Notes under the pieces: model-generated
Database searches by the model: none
What the model was told of the DNA's origin: nothing
Seen by the model: the letters and a program-made list of their open reading frames with translations, nothing else
Translations under genes and position numbers: made by a program
NCBI GenBank assembly: GCA_902594005.1
Contig: CACJKN010000008.1
Location: 1 to 43,028, forward strand
From: an uncultured SAR86 cluster bacterium
GTDB lineage: Bacteria > Pseudomonadota > Gammaproteobacteria > Magnimaribacterales > D2472
Length of the DNA: 43,028 nt
Direction: 5' to 3'
Shown: positions 1 to 10,428 of the stretch, piece by piece
Layout: each line of letters opens with the position of its first letter
Numbering within the stretch: the stretch's first letter is position 1

Positions 1-1
1 T

Positions 2-178
2 GCTCTTGCTTCGGGGTCAATATCTATGTGGCTCTTAGCTTGCCCATTAGTGATGTTAGCCTTATTTGTATTTATTTCATGTCCTATGATGGACAATAGA
101 AGTCTTAAAAAAAGACCTGACTACAAAGAATATATGGATAAAACACCGCAATTATTATTTTGGTTTGTTAAAGATTAG
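2..178 (+). CDS. C-terminal fragment of a membrane protein, possibly DUF1295/isoprenylcysteine methyltransferase-like (5' truncated by window edge)
   Basis: Open frame from the window edge to TAG at 176-178: ALASGSISMWLLACPLVMLALFVFISCPMMDNRSLKKRPDYKEYMDKTPQLLFWFVKD; the 'RPDYKEYMDKTP' tail resembles DUF1295-type enzymes. Confidence 0.55.
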   Translation, partial: ALASGSISMWLLACPLVMLALFVFISCPMMDNRSLKKRPDYKEYMDKTPQLLFWFVKD

Positions 179-183
179 TGTTT

Positions 184-711
184 TTATCGAATACTTGCTT
201 TAAATGAACCGCCTTTTGTTTGTTCAAGTAATTCATCTGCATCGAGCTGGCCTTCACCATAAATTTCCGATTCAAACCAATCAATAAAGTCTTGATCTCG
301 AGTAGTTTTCCAAAAATCCCAAGCTGATCTAGCTTTGTCAGTTTTCATAGTTCCAAACTTGAGTGCATTCATACGAATATCTAAATGTTTTTTATCGACA
401 AAACCTTTTTTTACTTTCTCGTAGACATCGAATATATCAACAAGACACATAATAATAAACATAGTTGATCTCCAATTTTCAGCATCAGTTAACTCATCAG
501 ATGACCAGTCTTTAGATAAAAAATTTGCAAATTCACCATCTTTAGCGGTTGCAAAATATCTTTCATATTGTCTTTGAGTTAATGAATGGCCAAATTGTGC
601 TTTAGTAATTTCATTTTGTTGATGTATTTGAACACCTAAATAAATTACTGATACAACTACACCTAATGCAGCAATAACTTGGACGATTAAGATTATTAGA
701 TCTGAGTTCAT
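184..711 (-). CDS. Hypothetical protein with one N-terminal TM helix
   Basis: 175 aa ORF; N-terminal helix LIILIVQVIAALGVVVSVIYLGVQI; promoter-like TAATAT-N6-ATG upstream. Confidence 0.75.
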   Translation of the reverse strand: MNSDLIILIVQVIAALGVVVSVIYLGVQIHQQNEITKAQFGHSLTQRQYERYFATAKDGEFANFLSKDWSSDELTDAENWRSTMFIIMCLVDIFDVYEKVKKGFVDKKHLDIRMNALKFGTMKTDKARSAWDFWKTTRDQDFIDWFESEIYGEGQLDADELLEQTKGGSFKASIR

Positions 712-823
712 TTATACATATTACAAAAATTTAATAAATCTATAAATAGAAATAAGAAAAGTGTGTATTATATGGACAGGGAGGTAAATTTATTAACTTA
801 CTTTACTTATTAGGAGGAAAAAT

Positions 824-1261
824 ATGGAAGATATGTTAATACAAAGTGCGAATATGGAAATTGCACTGTGGCAAAACTTTGGAACTGGAAGAACTGCAAA
901 TGCAACTGCCCTTCTAGCTATAGTTGTTGCTGTATGGGTTGCTGCTAGATTTAGTAGTGTTTCATTAGAAAAGAATGTTAACCTCTTGGGCAAGCTTTTT
1001 GTTACTGCCTTTGCAGTCGGTGTATTTATGATGGGCTTAGTTGTCTATGGAAATATAGGTGGAACCTTTGAAGGTCATGCTGCTGCATTAGCTGGCTTGG
1101 ATGCCGGAAATGGAGATATTGATCTTGGTGCAGGTTCACAGGCCTTTATTGCGTATATGGAGTCAGGTGGAAATATGCTTGGAAAAGTTGGCGGCATGAT
1201 GATGTTAGTTGCTGGACTTGGTATAGCTGTTTTGCCTTTATGGATTAATACAAACGACTAA
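824..1261 (+). CDS. Small polytopic membrane protein of unknown function
   Basis: 145 aa, about 3 predicted TM segments; strong SD (TTAGGAGGAAAAATATG); followed by an intrinsic terminator. Confidence 0.85.
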   Translation: MEDMLIQSANMEIALWQNFGTGRTANATALLAIVVAVWVAARFSSVSLEKNVNLLGKLFVTAFAVGVFMMGLVVYGNIGGTFEGHAAALAGLDAGNGDIDLGAGSQAFIAYMESGGNMLGKVGGMMMLVAGLGIAVLPLWINTND

Positions 1262-1281
1262 TTATTAATACCAAAGTTAAA

Positions 1282-1311
1282 AACGTCTATCTATTGATAG
1301 GCGTTTTTTTT
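1282..1311 (+). terminator. Rho-independent terminator of the 824-1261 gene
   Basis: 10-bp stem AACGTCTATC / GATAGGCGTT (one G-U), loop TATT, followed by a T-tract. Confidence 0.88.
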
Positions 1312-1316
1312 ATAAT
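1311..1316 (+). promoter_or_regulatory. -10 box (TATAAT) six nt before the thiD ATG; predicted leaderless start
   Basis: TATAAT CACAAA ATG. Confidence 0.5.
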
Positions 1317-1322
1317 CACAAA

Positions 1323-2099
1323 ATGTCATTCATTCCAAAAATTTTAGTAATTGCCGGTTCAGATTCTGGTGGCGGGGCTGGGATCCAGGCTGATATTAAA
1401 GCCATAACTTATTTCAAAGGCTATGCTATGACTGCAGTAACTGCTATTACTGCTCAAAATACTATAGGAGTTCAGTCTATCTTTCCTCTTCCAAAAGAGA
1501 TAGTTATAGAACAAATAAATTCTGTAATTAATGATCTATCGCCTGATATTATAAAAATAGGAATGTTGGCTGATGAAGAAATTATTAATCATATCAGTAC
1601 TAATATTGCTGATTATAAGATTGTTCTAGATCCGGTCATGGTAGCTACATCAGGAGATGTTCTTGTAAGTGATGAAATAATAAATTCAATAATAGATAAA
1701 CTTATAAATAAGTCTTTTTTAATAACTCCAAATATTTTTGAGGCTGAGATTTTAAGCGAAATGAAGATTAATAATCTTGAAAATCAAATAGAGGCTGGAA
1801 TCAAACTATTAAAACTTGGCTGCAAAAATGTATTGATTAAAGGTGGTCATGGAAATTCAGATGATATAAATGATGTTTTAATTACACCTGATGGTGATGA
1901 GCACATATTTAAATCAAATAAAATTATAAGTACAAATACTCATGGAACAGGATGCTCATTAGCATCAGCAGTTGCTACAAATTTAGGTCAGGGTATTGAT
2001 ATAAATGAATCAATAAAAATCTCGATTGAGTATGTCCAGAATGGTATTAAAAATGCACCTGATTTTGGATCAGGTAATGGACCTATACGTCATTTTTAA
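1323..2099 (+). CDS. thiD: Hydroxymethylpyrimidine/phosphomethylpyrimidine kinase
   Basis: ILVIAGSDSGGGAGIQADIKA, MTAVTAITAQNT, DPVMVATSGD, GTGCSLASAVA motifs. Confidence 0.95.
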   Translation: MSFIPKILVIAGSDSGGGAGIQADIKAITYFKGYAMTAVTAITAQNTIGVQSIFPLPKEIVIEQINSVINDLSPDIIKIGMLADEEIINHISTNIADYKIVLDPVMVATSGDVLVSDEIINSIIDKLINKSFLITPNIFEAEILSEMKINNLENQIEAGIKLLKLGCKNVLIKGGHGNSDDINDVLITPDGDEHIFKSNKIISTNTHGTGCSLASAVATNLGQGIDINESIKISIEYVQNGIKNAPDFGSGNGPIRHF

Positions 2100-2817
2100 C
2101 TAGAGGTTTAAGGTTCCTAACACCATAGATAAATATTGTATCTATCAATGCAATAAATATTTTGAAAATGTATTTAGATAAAGCTATATAAAAAGCATCG
2201 TAAATACTCAGGTCAGTTGCAATAACCCAAGTAAATGTATAAATAAATGTATCAATTAATTGTGAGGTAATAGTTGATAGATTATTACGCAACCAAAGAT
2301 ACCTTCCTTGAGTAAGAGTTTTAAGATAATTAAAAAACCAAACATCAAACTTTTGGCTAATAAAGTAGGCTGTTAAAGAACCTATGATGAAAGCAGGAGA
2401 ATATGATGCGATAACTGATAAAGCATTATGTACTTCAAGCGCAGACCCAGTTAAATCGGAAGGTTTAAATAATAAACTTAGCAGCAGAGTTAAAAGAACT
2501 GCGATATTTGCAAAAAAGCCAAGATTTACCGCCCTATTGGCTTCAGTTTTACCATATTTTTCGTTTAAAAGATCTGTAGAAAAATAAATACCTGAATAAA
2601 GAATTGCACCCATACTCACAGTGAAAGTCGTATCAAATATTACAAATTCAGAAACCTTACCACCTTGAAGGTTTCCTAAAATAATCCCAAGAATTACAGC
2701 AGTATATAAACCATATTTACCAAAAAATTTATAAAGAATTACAACTAAAAGTAAGTCATAAAAGACTACAACTAACCATAAACTTTCTTGAGATAGCCCC
2801 TGAAAGAGGAATTCCAT
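2083..2817 (-). CDS. VUT family / queuosine precursor transporter (YhhQ-like)
   Basis: Polytopic; SMGAILYSGIYFSTDLLNEKYGKTEANRAV and SQLIDTFIYT motifs. Confidence 0.85.
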   Translation of the reverse strand: MEFLFQGLSQESLWLVVVFYDLLLVVILYKFFGKYGLYTAVILGIILGNLQGGKVSEFVIFDTTFTVSMGAILYSGIYFSTDLLNEKYGKTEANRAVNLGFFANIAVLLTLLLSLLFKPSDLTGSALEVHNALSVIASYSPAFIIGSLTAYFISQKFDVWFFNYLKTLTQGRYLWLRNNLSTITSQLIDTFIYTFTWVIATDLSIYDAFYIALSKYIFKIFIALIDTIFIYGVRNLKPLVKNDV

Positions 2818-2821
2818 TTAG

Positions 2822-3751
2822 TTATACAGAATCTGTAAGTTCAGGAACGGCTTCAAATAAGTCGCCTACGAGACCGTAGTCAGCAACCTGAAAGATAGGC
2901 GCATCTTCATCTTTGTTTATCGCAACTATTACCTTTGAGTCTTTCATACCTGCTAAATGTTGAATGGCTCCAGATATTCCAATAGCGATATAAAGAGTAG
3001 GTGCAACTATTTTTCCTGTTTGTCCAACTTGATAATCATTTGGAACATAACCAGCATCTACGGCTGCTCTGGAAGCTCCAACTGCAGCACCTAACTTGTC
3101 AGCTAATGCCTCAATAATTTTAAAGTTTTCAGATGAGCCTAAAGCTCTTCCACCTGAAACTATTACATCTGCTGCTGTAAGTTCAGGTCTATCACTCTCT
3201 GCAATTTCATCATTTAAAAAACTTGAATTATTCAGTGAATCAACAACATCACCAGAATTAACAGTTACTGATGAATCTGTTATAGGTGATGCATCAAAAG
3301 CCGTTGTTCTCACAGTAATTACTTTAACAGAATCATTTGATTTAACAGTTGCAATACAGCTACCTGCATAAATTGGTCTTTTAAAAGTATCACCATCCTC
3401 AACAGAAATAATATCTGAAATCTGTTGAACATCTAATTTAGCGGCTACTCTTGGTAAAAAATTCTTACCAAAGGTAGTAGCAGGAGCGAGTATATAATTA
3501 AATCCCTCTGCAATAGAAACAACTAAGTTACCTAAGTCTTCAGCTAAGAAATTCTTATAAATTGGATCATCAACATGAATAACTGAACTAATTCCAGTAA
3601 TCTTTGATGCTTGCTCTGCTACTGAAGACGATTCAGATCCAGCAACTAACAATGATACATCACCACCAATTTCTGATGCGGCTGTTACCGTGTTAAGAGT
3701 TGAACCTTTAATTTCATTATTATCATGTTCTGCTACAACTAATATGCTCAT
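2822..3751 (-). CDS. etfA: Electron transfer flavoprotein subunit alpha
   Basis: [68 protein letters not shown]. Confidence 0.96.
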   Translation of the reverse strand: MSILVVAEHDNNEIKGSTLNTVTAASEIGGDVSLLVAGSESSSVAEQASKITGISSVIHVDDPIYKNFLAEDLGNLVVSIAEGFNYILAPATTFGKNFLPRVAAKLDVQQISDIISVEDGDTFKRPIYAGSCIATVKSNDSVKVITVRTTAFDASPITDSSVTVNSGDVVDSLNNSSFLNDEIAESDRPELTAADVIVSGGRALGSSENFKIIEALADKLGAAVGASRAAVDAGYVPNDYQVGQTGKIVAPTLYIAIGISGAIQHLAGMKDSKVIVAINKDEDAPIFQVADYGLVGDLFEAVPELTDSV

Positions 3752-4500
3752 GTTATTACCTTTGCTTCATTTTTTAACTTTTCAACTAATTCTTCAACTG
3801 AATCAACCATCACACCTGCTTCACGTGTTGGCGGTAATTCAACAGACAAAATAGAGGTCCTATTTGATACATCTATACCTAGATCAGAGACATTCTGTAT
3901 TGAAAGATCTTTTTTCTTGGCTTGCATAATATTTGGTAAAGATGCATATCTTGGTTCGTTTAATCTTAAATCTGTAGTAACAATAGCTGGAAGGTTAACA
4001 CTGATTGTTTGTAAACCACCATCAATCTCTCTTGTAACGACTGCATTATCTCCTTCGATCTTGAGTTTAGATGCAAATGTTGCTTGAGGCATATCAAGCA
4101 TTGCAGCTAACATTTGACCGGTTTGATTGTTATCTCCATCAATTGCTTGCTTACCTAAAATTACAAGGTTAGGATTTTCAGATTCAACTATTTTGGTAAG
4201 AACTTTTGCAATTGCTAGTGGCTCAAGAAGACCATCAGATTGAGCTAAAATAGCTCTGTCGGCTCCAAGAGCAAGGCATGCTCTTAGTTGTTCTTGAGAT
4301 TCATCACCTCCGACTGTGACGACTACTACTTCTGTAGCTTGTCCAGACTCTTTCAATCTTACGGCTTCTTCAACCGCAATCTCACAAAATGGATTTACTG
4401 ACATCTTTACATTATTCAGGTCAACATTTGAATTATCAGATAATGGCCTTACCTTTACGTTATAGTCCACTACTCTTTTTACAGGTACTAGTATTTTCAT
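3748..4500 (-). CDS. etfB: Electron transfer flavoprotein subunit beta
   Basis: [18 protein letters not shown]...; [23 protein letters not shown]; 4-bp overlap with etfA. Confidence 0.96.
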   Translation of the reverse strand: MKILVPVKRVVDYNVKVRPLSDNSNVDLNNVKMSVNPFCEIAVEEAVRLKESGQATEVVVVTVGGDESQEQLRACLALGADRAILAQSDGLLEPLAIAKVLTKIVESENPNLVILGKQAIDGDNNQTGQMLAAMLDMPQATFASKLKIEGDNAVVTREIDGGLQTISVNLPAIVTTDLRLNEPRYASLPNIMQAKKKDLSIQNVSDLGIDVSNRTSILSVELPPTREAGVMVDSVEELVEKLKNEAKVIT

Positions 4501-4529
4501 AATATGTTAAGTTTAAAGGGTTTTGCGGC

Positions 4530-4535
4530 TATAAT
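4530..4535 (+). promoter_or_regulatory. Candidate -10 box upstream of ETF-QO
   Basis: TATAAT in the 79-bp divergent etfB/ETF-QO gap; weak -35 (TTAAGT) 17 bp upstream. Confidence 0.35.
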
Positions 4536-4579
4536 TGTAATGCTTTTTACAAAATTTCTAAAGAGCTTAGGAAGTATTT

Positions 4580-6223
4580 ATGGAACGTGATGTAATGGAA
4601 TATGATGTCCTTGTTGTGGGTGCTGGACCTGCTGGACTTTCTACAGCCATAAAATTTGCTCAGTTAAACAAAAAAAATAATACAAATCACTCAATATGCG
4701 TTATTGAGAAAGGTTCTGAAGTTGGTGCTCATATTTTGTCTGGTAATGTATTTGAGCCAACAGCTCTTAATGAACTTATTCCAGACTGGAAGGAAAAAGA
4801 AGCACCCCTTGATACACCGGTTAAAAAAGATGTTGTTAAATATCTAATAAATCAAAATATATCTATACCTGTCCCTCTGCCAGCCATATTAATGCCTAAT
4901 TTCAATAATCATGGTAATTACATAATGAGTCTTGCTAATTTTTGTAGATGGTTAGCAAAAGAAGCTGAATCTCTAGGTGTCGAGATATTTCCGGGATTTA
5001 CTGCTTCTGAAATAATTATTGAAGATGATCAGCTCAAAGGAATTGTTACAGGTGAAATGGGTGTCGGCAAGGATGGTGAGAAGAAACCATCATATCAACC
5101 AAGTATGGAACTTAGAGGGAAATATACAATTCTGTCTGAGGGCTGTAGAGGCCATCTTGGAAAACAAATAATTAAAAAATTTAAATTAGACGATGGAAAA
5201 GATCCCCAACATTATGGAATAGGCTTTAAAGAAATATGGGATATCAAACCTGATTTACATAAAGAAGGAACAGTTATGCATACTGCTGGTTGGCCAGCAA
5301 ATGGAACAGTCTCGGGTTCTTATTGCTACCATGGCAAAAATAATCAACTTTATATGGGTTACGTAGTTCCATTGGATTATAAAAATCCATATTTAAGTCC
5401 ATATGATGAATTTCAACAATGGAAACATCATTCTGGGATATCTAAACTTCTTAAAGATGGAACTAGAGTAGCTTATGGTGCAAGAGCTCTTATAAAGGGC
5501 GGTTATCAGTCTAGACCTAAAATGTCATTCAATGGTGGTCTTATTGTTGGGGATAATGCTGGCACACTAAATTTCCCTAAGATAAAGGGAACACATACAG
5601 CAATGAAATCAGGGATGATTGCAGCAGAAACTGTTTTTGATGCATTAGAAAATAATAATATTGGTTCCGATCTTGTTATTTATGAAGACTACATTCAAAA
5701 TTCTTGGCTTCAAAAAGAGTTATATAAAGCAAGGAACTTTGGTCCCTTGTTACATAAGTTTGGTAATTTTGTGGGTCCTATTTTAGCTGCCATTGATCAA
5801 TTCATATTTAGAGGTAATCTACCATTTACATTAAACCACCCTACTCCTGATTATGCTTGCTTAGAAGATGCTTCAAAAATGCCTAAAATTGATTATCCCA
5901 AACCTGATGGAGTTATATCTTTTGATAAGTTAAGTTCTGTTTACCTTTCCAACACTACACATGAAGAAGACCAGCCATGTCATTTGAAATTAAAAGATGA
6001 AAATATCCCAATAAGTGTAAATTTACCTAAATATGCAGAACCAGCTCAAAGATATTGTCCTGCAGGTGTTTACGAGGTTGTAAATGAGGATAGTAAAGAC
6101 AAATTTGTTATAAATGCTCAGAATTGTGTTCACTGTAAGACATGTGACATCAAAGATCCGTCACAAAATATTACTTGGGTAACACCTGAAGGTATGGGTG
6201 GTCCAAATTATCTCAACATGTAA
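4580..6223 (+). CDS. Electron transfer flavoprotein-ubiquinone oxidoreductase
   Basis: N-terminal VLVVGAGPAGLSTAI FAD motif; C-terminal NCVHCKTCDIKDPSQNITWVTPEGMGGPNY 4Fe-4S motif. Confidence 0.96.
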   Translation: MERDVMEYDVLVVGAGPAGLSTAIKFAQLNKKNNTNHSICVIEKGSEVGAHILSGNVFEPTALNELIPDWKEKEAPLDTPVKKDVVKYLINQNISIPVPLPAILMPNFNNHGNYIMSLANFCRWLAKEAESLGVEIFPGFTASEIIIEDDQLKGIVTGEMGVGKDGEKKPSYQPSMELRGKYTILSEGCRGHLGKQIIKKFKLDDGKDPQHYGIGFKEIWDIKPDLHKEGTVMHTAGWPANGTVSGSYCYHGKNNQLYMGYVVPLDYKNPYLSPYDEFQQWKHHSGISKLLKDGTRVAYGARALIKGGYQSRPKMSFNGGLIVGDNAGTLNFPKIKGTHTAMKSGMIAAETVFDALENNNIGSDLVIYEDYIQNSWLQKELYKARNFGPLLHKFGNFVGPILAAIDQFIFRGNLPFTLNHPTPDYACLEDASKMPKIDYPKPDGVISFDKLSSVYLSNTTHEEDQPCHLKLKDENIPISVNLPKYAEPAQRYCPAGVYEVVNEDSKDKFVINAQNCVHCKTCDIKDPSQNITWVTPEGMGGPNYLNM

Positions 6224-8004
6224 TGTTTAAGCTTAGATATATTCTCTATACAGGATTACTATCGTTAGGTTTAGTTGTTGCTTTTAATCTATCTCTTATA
6301 CCAAATTTCTTTTCTAAAACTAATGATGAGCAGAAATTTTTAGAACTTCTAGATAAAGAATTTGCAAAATCAATAGAGGATAATCCCATCTATGCATCCT
6401 ATATGGGAGATTTGCGCTTCAATACATTATGGCCTGATTATTCAATTGAGAAGATAAATAAAGATCATGAGCACACATTAAAAGTTATTCGAGAACTTGA
6501 AATGATGAGTATTGATGATTTTTCAGATGAAAATAAACTTAACTATCGATTGTTTTTAGATGGTTATAAAAACTCTGCAGAAAAACATCAATATCAAATA
6601 CATTTACTACCTTTTAGTCATAGAGGTGGTATTCAACTTCAACACGAAACAGCTGAAACATTACCTCTTCGTAATTTTCAGCAATATATGGATTGGATTT
6701 CTCGTCTAGAAAAACTTGATGATGTAATTGATCAATATATTGCACTAGCAAACCAAGGTATTGAAAATCAAGTCATGCCCCCAAAGGTTTTAATGAGTAG
6801 AGTCCTAAATCAAATAAAATTACAAAATGTTGATTCTTATATAAATAGTCCTTTCTATGATGCATTTGAGTTTTTACCAGATGAAATATCAAATCAAGAA
6901 CAAGAACAAATAAGAGATCAAGCGCAAATTACTATAACCAATGTTGTAATACCCTCTTATGTAAAGTTATTAAATTTCTTTGAAAATTCTTATTATCCTA
7001 ATTGTAGAGACACAATAGGGATTAGCGATATTAAAAATGGTTCACAATACTATGAACTCATCGCTAGGCAATTTACAACTACCGAGCTCACCCCAGATGA
7101 AATACATAATATTGGATTAAATGAAGTATCCAGGATAAAGAATGAAATGTTTAAGATTATGGATCAAGTTCAATGGAATGGAAGTTTTGATGAATTCTTA
7201 GACTTTTTAAGGACAGATAGCCAATTTTACTTTGAAACAGGTGAAGAGCTATTTACTGAATATCTTGCTACATCTAAAAGAATAGATCCTTTGTTGGTTA
7301 AATTATTTAAAGACTTGCCTTCAATGCCATATGGATTAAAACCTATACCAATGGAGAGTGCTCCTGATACTACAACAGCCTACTATCAAAGACCTGCTGC
7401 TGATGGTTCAAGAGCTGGATATTACTATGTAAACCTATATATGCCTGAGGTTAGACCTAAATATGAAATAGAAGCACTATCACTTCATGAGGCAATGCCT
7501 GGTCATCATTTACAAATTGCCTATACGATGGAATTAGATTTACCGAACTTTAGAAAATATGGGGGGTATACAGCATTCGTTGAAGGATGGGGTTTATATG
7601 CTGAAAGTTTAGGTGAAGATTTAGGTATGTATAAGGATCCATATTCCAAATTTGGTCAGCTAACATATGAAATGTGGCGAGCAGTAAGACTTGTTGTTGA
7701 TACCGGTATGCATTACAAAGGATGGTCAAGACAACAATCAATTGAATATTTCTTAGACAATGCAGCAAAAACAAAACAGGATGTCATAAATGAAATTGAT
7801 AGGTATATTAATTGGCCTGGTCAAGCATTGGCATATAAAATTGGTGAACTTAAAATAAAGGAACTTAGAGCTATTTCTGAGAATAAGTTAGGTGATGAGT
7901 TTGATATTAAAGAATTCCATCATGAGGTTTTGAGACATGGGGGCATACCTCTTTATGTTCTTGAGGAAAATATAAATTCTTGGATCAATCAGCAAATAAA
8001 TTAG
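6223..8004 (+). CDS. DUF885 family protein (putative metallopeptidase)
   Basis: Signal/TM N-terminus; LSLHEAMPGHHLQ and EGWGLYAESLGEDLG motifs; TAATG overlap with the preceding gene. Confidence 0.9.
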   Translation: MFKLRYILYTGLLSLGLVVAFNLSLIPNFFSKTNDEQKFLELLDKEFAKSIEDNPIYASYMGDLRFNTLWPDYSIEKINKDHEHTLKVIRELEMMSIDDFSDENKLNYRLFLDGYKNSAEKHQYQIHLLPFSHRGGIQLQHETAETLPLRNFQQYMDWISRLEKLDDVIDQYIALANQGIENQVMPPKVLMSRVLNQIKLQNVDSYINSPFYDAFEFLPDEISNQEQEQIRDQAQITITNVVIPSYVKLLNFFENSYYPNCRDTIGISDIKNGSQYYELIARQFTTTELTPDEIHNIGLNEVSRIKNEMFKIMDQVQWNGSFDEFLDFLRTDSQFYFETGEELFTEYLATSKRIDPLLVKLFKDLPSMPYGLKPIPMESAPDTTTAYYQRPAADGSRAGYYYVNLYMPEVRPKYEIEALSLHEAMPGHHLQIAYTMELDLPNFRKYGGYTAFVEGWGLYAESLGEDLGMYKDPYSKFGQLTYEMWRAVRLVVDTGMHYKGWSRQQSIEYFLDNAAKTKQDVINEIDRYINWPGQALAYKIGELKIKELRAISENKLGDEFDIKEFHHEVLRHGGIPLYVLEENINSWINQQIN

Positions 8005-8849
8005 CTCTAGTTGAGCCATCAAATTTTAATTTTAATACAGAGACGTTTGATACAAATGTTTTTCAAAATGATGTTCAATTTAATAAGTTAAAGATTTTTG
8101 AAGAGTTTGATAACTTTATAAGCACATTAGATAAAAATAAAATCTCATTTAATATTCTAAAGAGTCCAAAAAATTCACCTGATGGCATATATCCTAATAA
8201 TTGGGTTGTAACTTTTGAAGATGGATCTTATGACTTATTTAGTATGCAATCTCCTAATAGACGTCTAGAAAGATCAAACTCAAACATAAATTTTTTAAAT
8301 ACGAACTATTCACTTAAAAATGATTTAACTGAATATGAAGCAAAAAATATTTTTTTAGAAGGAACGGGGTCTTTGGTTTTAGATAGAGTTAACAAAACCG
8401 CATATATGGCTGAATCAAATAGATCAAACGTAACTTTAGCTTCAAAATGGTCTCAACTTAGAGGATATGATCTTGTTTTTTTTAAAAGCTATATAGATAA
8501 AAAACCTACTTACCATACAAATGTTCTAATGTTTATTACAAATAAATTTGCTGGAATATGTTTTGATTCAATTTCCGACTCTAAATACTTACTATCAAAT
8601 ATTGAAAAAACTCATAAGATTCTTTATTTATCAATAGAGCAGGTTAAAAGTTTCTCAGGGAATGCCATAGTAGTAAGAAATATTAATAACGAAGGTAAAT
8701 TTTTAATATCTTCATCTGGTCTAAATGCTTTAGATTTAATACAAAAAAGATTTATTGAAAAATATTACGATATCGTAGAAATAAATATTCCCACAATTGA
8801 AAAAATTGGTGGTGGTTCAGTTCGTTGCATGCTATTGGAGTTATTCTAG
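7980..8849 (+). CDS. Arginine deiminase/amidinotransferase-fold protein (citrulline utilization hydrolase CtlX-like)
   Basis: FLEGTGSLVLDR, YHTNVLM and C-terminal GGGSVRCMLLE (catalytic Cys) motifs; TTG start inside the 3' end of the DUF885 gene. Confidence 0.82.
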   Translation: MDQSANKLALVEPSNFNFNTETFDTNVFQNDVQFNKLKIFEEFDNFISTLDKNKISFNILKSPKNSPDGIYPNNWVVTFEDGSYDLFSMQSPNRRLERSNSNINFLNTNYSLKNDLTEYEAKNIFLEGTGSLVLDRVNKTAYMAESNRSNVTLASKWSQLRGYDLVFFKSYIDKKPTYHTNVLMFITNKFAGICFDSISDSKYLLSNIEKTHKILYLSIEQVKSFSGNAIVVRNINNEGKFLISSSGLNALDLIQKRFIEKYYDIVEINIPTIEKIGGGSVRCMLLELF

Positions 8850-9436
8850 AAAAGTATATTTATCAGAATTAAACATCCAAGAGCAATAAGGATAGATCCT
8901 GCAATCTTATTGATAATTTCTTGAACTGGCTCCCATCTCTTTTGAATATTATCGTGTGTAAGAACTATAGTTAAAAATGAAAACCATAAAGAAGTAGCTA
9001 CTGCAAAGTAGATAGGTATAAAGATCTTTCCAATAGATGAAATATCATCATTAAGAATGATTGAAAATAATGATATAAAGAAAATTAAAGCTTTTATATT
9101 GAAGATATTTGTAATAAATCCATTTATGAAGCTGCTAGACATTAATTGTGATTTTTCAGATGTCTGCGTTTCACTTTTAAATGATGAGATACCTATAAAT
9201 ATTAAGTAAAAAGATCCAAACATAGATATAAGATCACCCGCAATATTATTTGAGAGTAATAAAGTTGATATACCAAATATTGCCAAGTAACAATGAATTA
9301 ATATCCCAACTCCAATCCCAAATGCACAGAATAAACCACCCCTTCTTTTATTAAATGAAACCTCTCTAATAATTATTGCTGTATCTGGTCCTGGGCTCAT
9401 TACAGCAAATAAATGAGCTAAAGCTGCATAAATCAT
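8846..9436 (-). CDS. LysE/RhtB family amino acid exporter
   Basis: FAVMSPGPDTAIIIREVSFNKRRGGLFCAFGIGVGILIH. Confidence 0.9.
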   Translation of the reverse strand: MIYAALAHLFAVMSPGPDTAIIIREVSFNKRRGGLFCAFGIGVGILIHCYLAIFGISTLLLSNNIAGDLISMFGSFYLIFIGISSFKSETQTSEKSQLMSSSFINGFITNIFNIKALIFFISLFSIILNDDISSIGKIFIPIYFAVATSLWFSFLTIVLTHDNIQKRWEPVQEIINKIAGSILIALGCLILINILF

Positions 9437-9438
9437 TT

Positions 9439-10428
9439 TTATATAATCGTTGGTTCTATCTCTATGTGAATATTAAATTCTTTATAGACTTTTGATTGAA
9501 TGTCTTGAGAGATTTTTATTATGTCATCATAACTAATATTGTTTTTATTAGTAATTATTAGTGCGTGACTTGCATGTAAATTATCAATAGCTTCTTGATT
9601 TAGAGTACTTTTTATAAGTTCAATAAGTCTTCCAGCTCCAACTTTTACATTTTCTTTATCATGTTCCCATATTATTAAATCTTCTTTTTTAAAGTTGTTA
9701 TACGAAATATTCATTTCATTAATTATAGGATTCTTAAAAAAACTTCCCGCATTTGGAACTATTTTAGGGTTAGGCAACTTAGAATCACGCAGCTCACTTA
9801 TAATCATGCCTAGTTCTTTTGAAGTAATAGATTTTATATCTTTCTTTTGAGCAGTAATAACATATCTTATTCCCTCATAATCCATATTCAGTTTTTCAAT
9901 ATGGTTAAATTCAAAATCAATATCAATAATAAAATATGGTTTAGTTTGAAAAATTGAAGATCTATAACCAAAATCACATTGATCTTTTAGAAGTTTTTTA
10001 AAAGTTTTATCTTCAAAGTCATAAACATTGATACTTTTAATAAAATCAGAAACTTGAACTCCATATGCCCCTATATTTTGTACTGGTGCTGCACCTACAG
10101 ATCCAGGAATACCTATTAAATTTTCAATACCAAATCTATTATCTTCAATAACACTTAATACAAAATCATTCCAATTTACAGCAGATCCAACTCTATACAA
10201 GGTTGATGATATTTTATTAACATTTCTATTTTTTGATTTAATTACTTTTTTATTTAGTTTTGTAGGAAGAACTAAATTTGTACATTCTCCTATAATCAAT
10301 AATTCATCATATTTGTTGTAGTCAACTTTAAGAAGATCTTCATTTGATTCAATTTCATATAGCGTATTTGTATGACAAGAAAGATTTAAAGAATTTTTAA
10401 TCTTTATTTCGTAGTTAGTCATTATCAT
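9439..10428 (-). CDS. murB: UDP-N-acetylmuramate dehydrogenase
   Basis: GIENLIGIPGSVGAAPVQNIGAYGVQ, GYRSSIFQ, NAGSFFKNP, C-terminal IEIEP. Confidence 0.95.
   Translation of the reverse strand: MIMTNYEIKIKNSLNLSCHTNTLYEIESNEDLLKVDYNKYDELLIIGECTNLVLPTKLNKKVIKSKNRNVNKISSTLYRVGSAVNWNDFVLSVIEDNRFGIENLIGIPGSVGAAPVQNIGAYGVQVSDFIKSINVYDFEDKTFKKLLKDQCDFGYRSSIFQTKPYFIIDIDFEFNHIEKLNMDYEGIRYVITAQKKDIKSITSKELGMIISELRDSKLPNPKIVPNAGSFFKNPIINEMNISYNNFKKEDLIIWEHDKENVKVGAGRLIELIKSTLNQEAIDNLHASHALIITNKNNISYDDIIKISQDIQSKVYKEFNIHIEIEPTII

Noticed and set aside
793-993. Minus-strand ORF 66 aa
   Set aside because: Antisense to the well-supported 824-1261 gene and its SD; no recognisable domain.
1261-1322. TPP riboswitch upstream of thiD
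   Set aside because: The gap is only ~60 bp, occupied by a terminator and a -10 box; no thi-box-like structure.
3096-3371. Plus-strand ORF 91 aa
   Set aside because: Antisense shadow of etfA.
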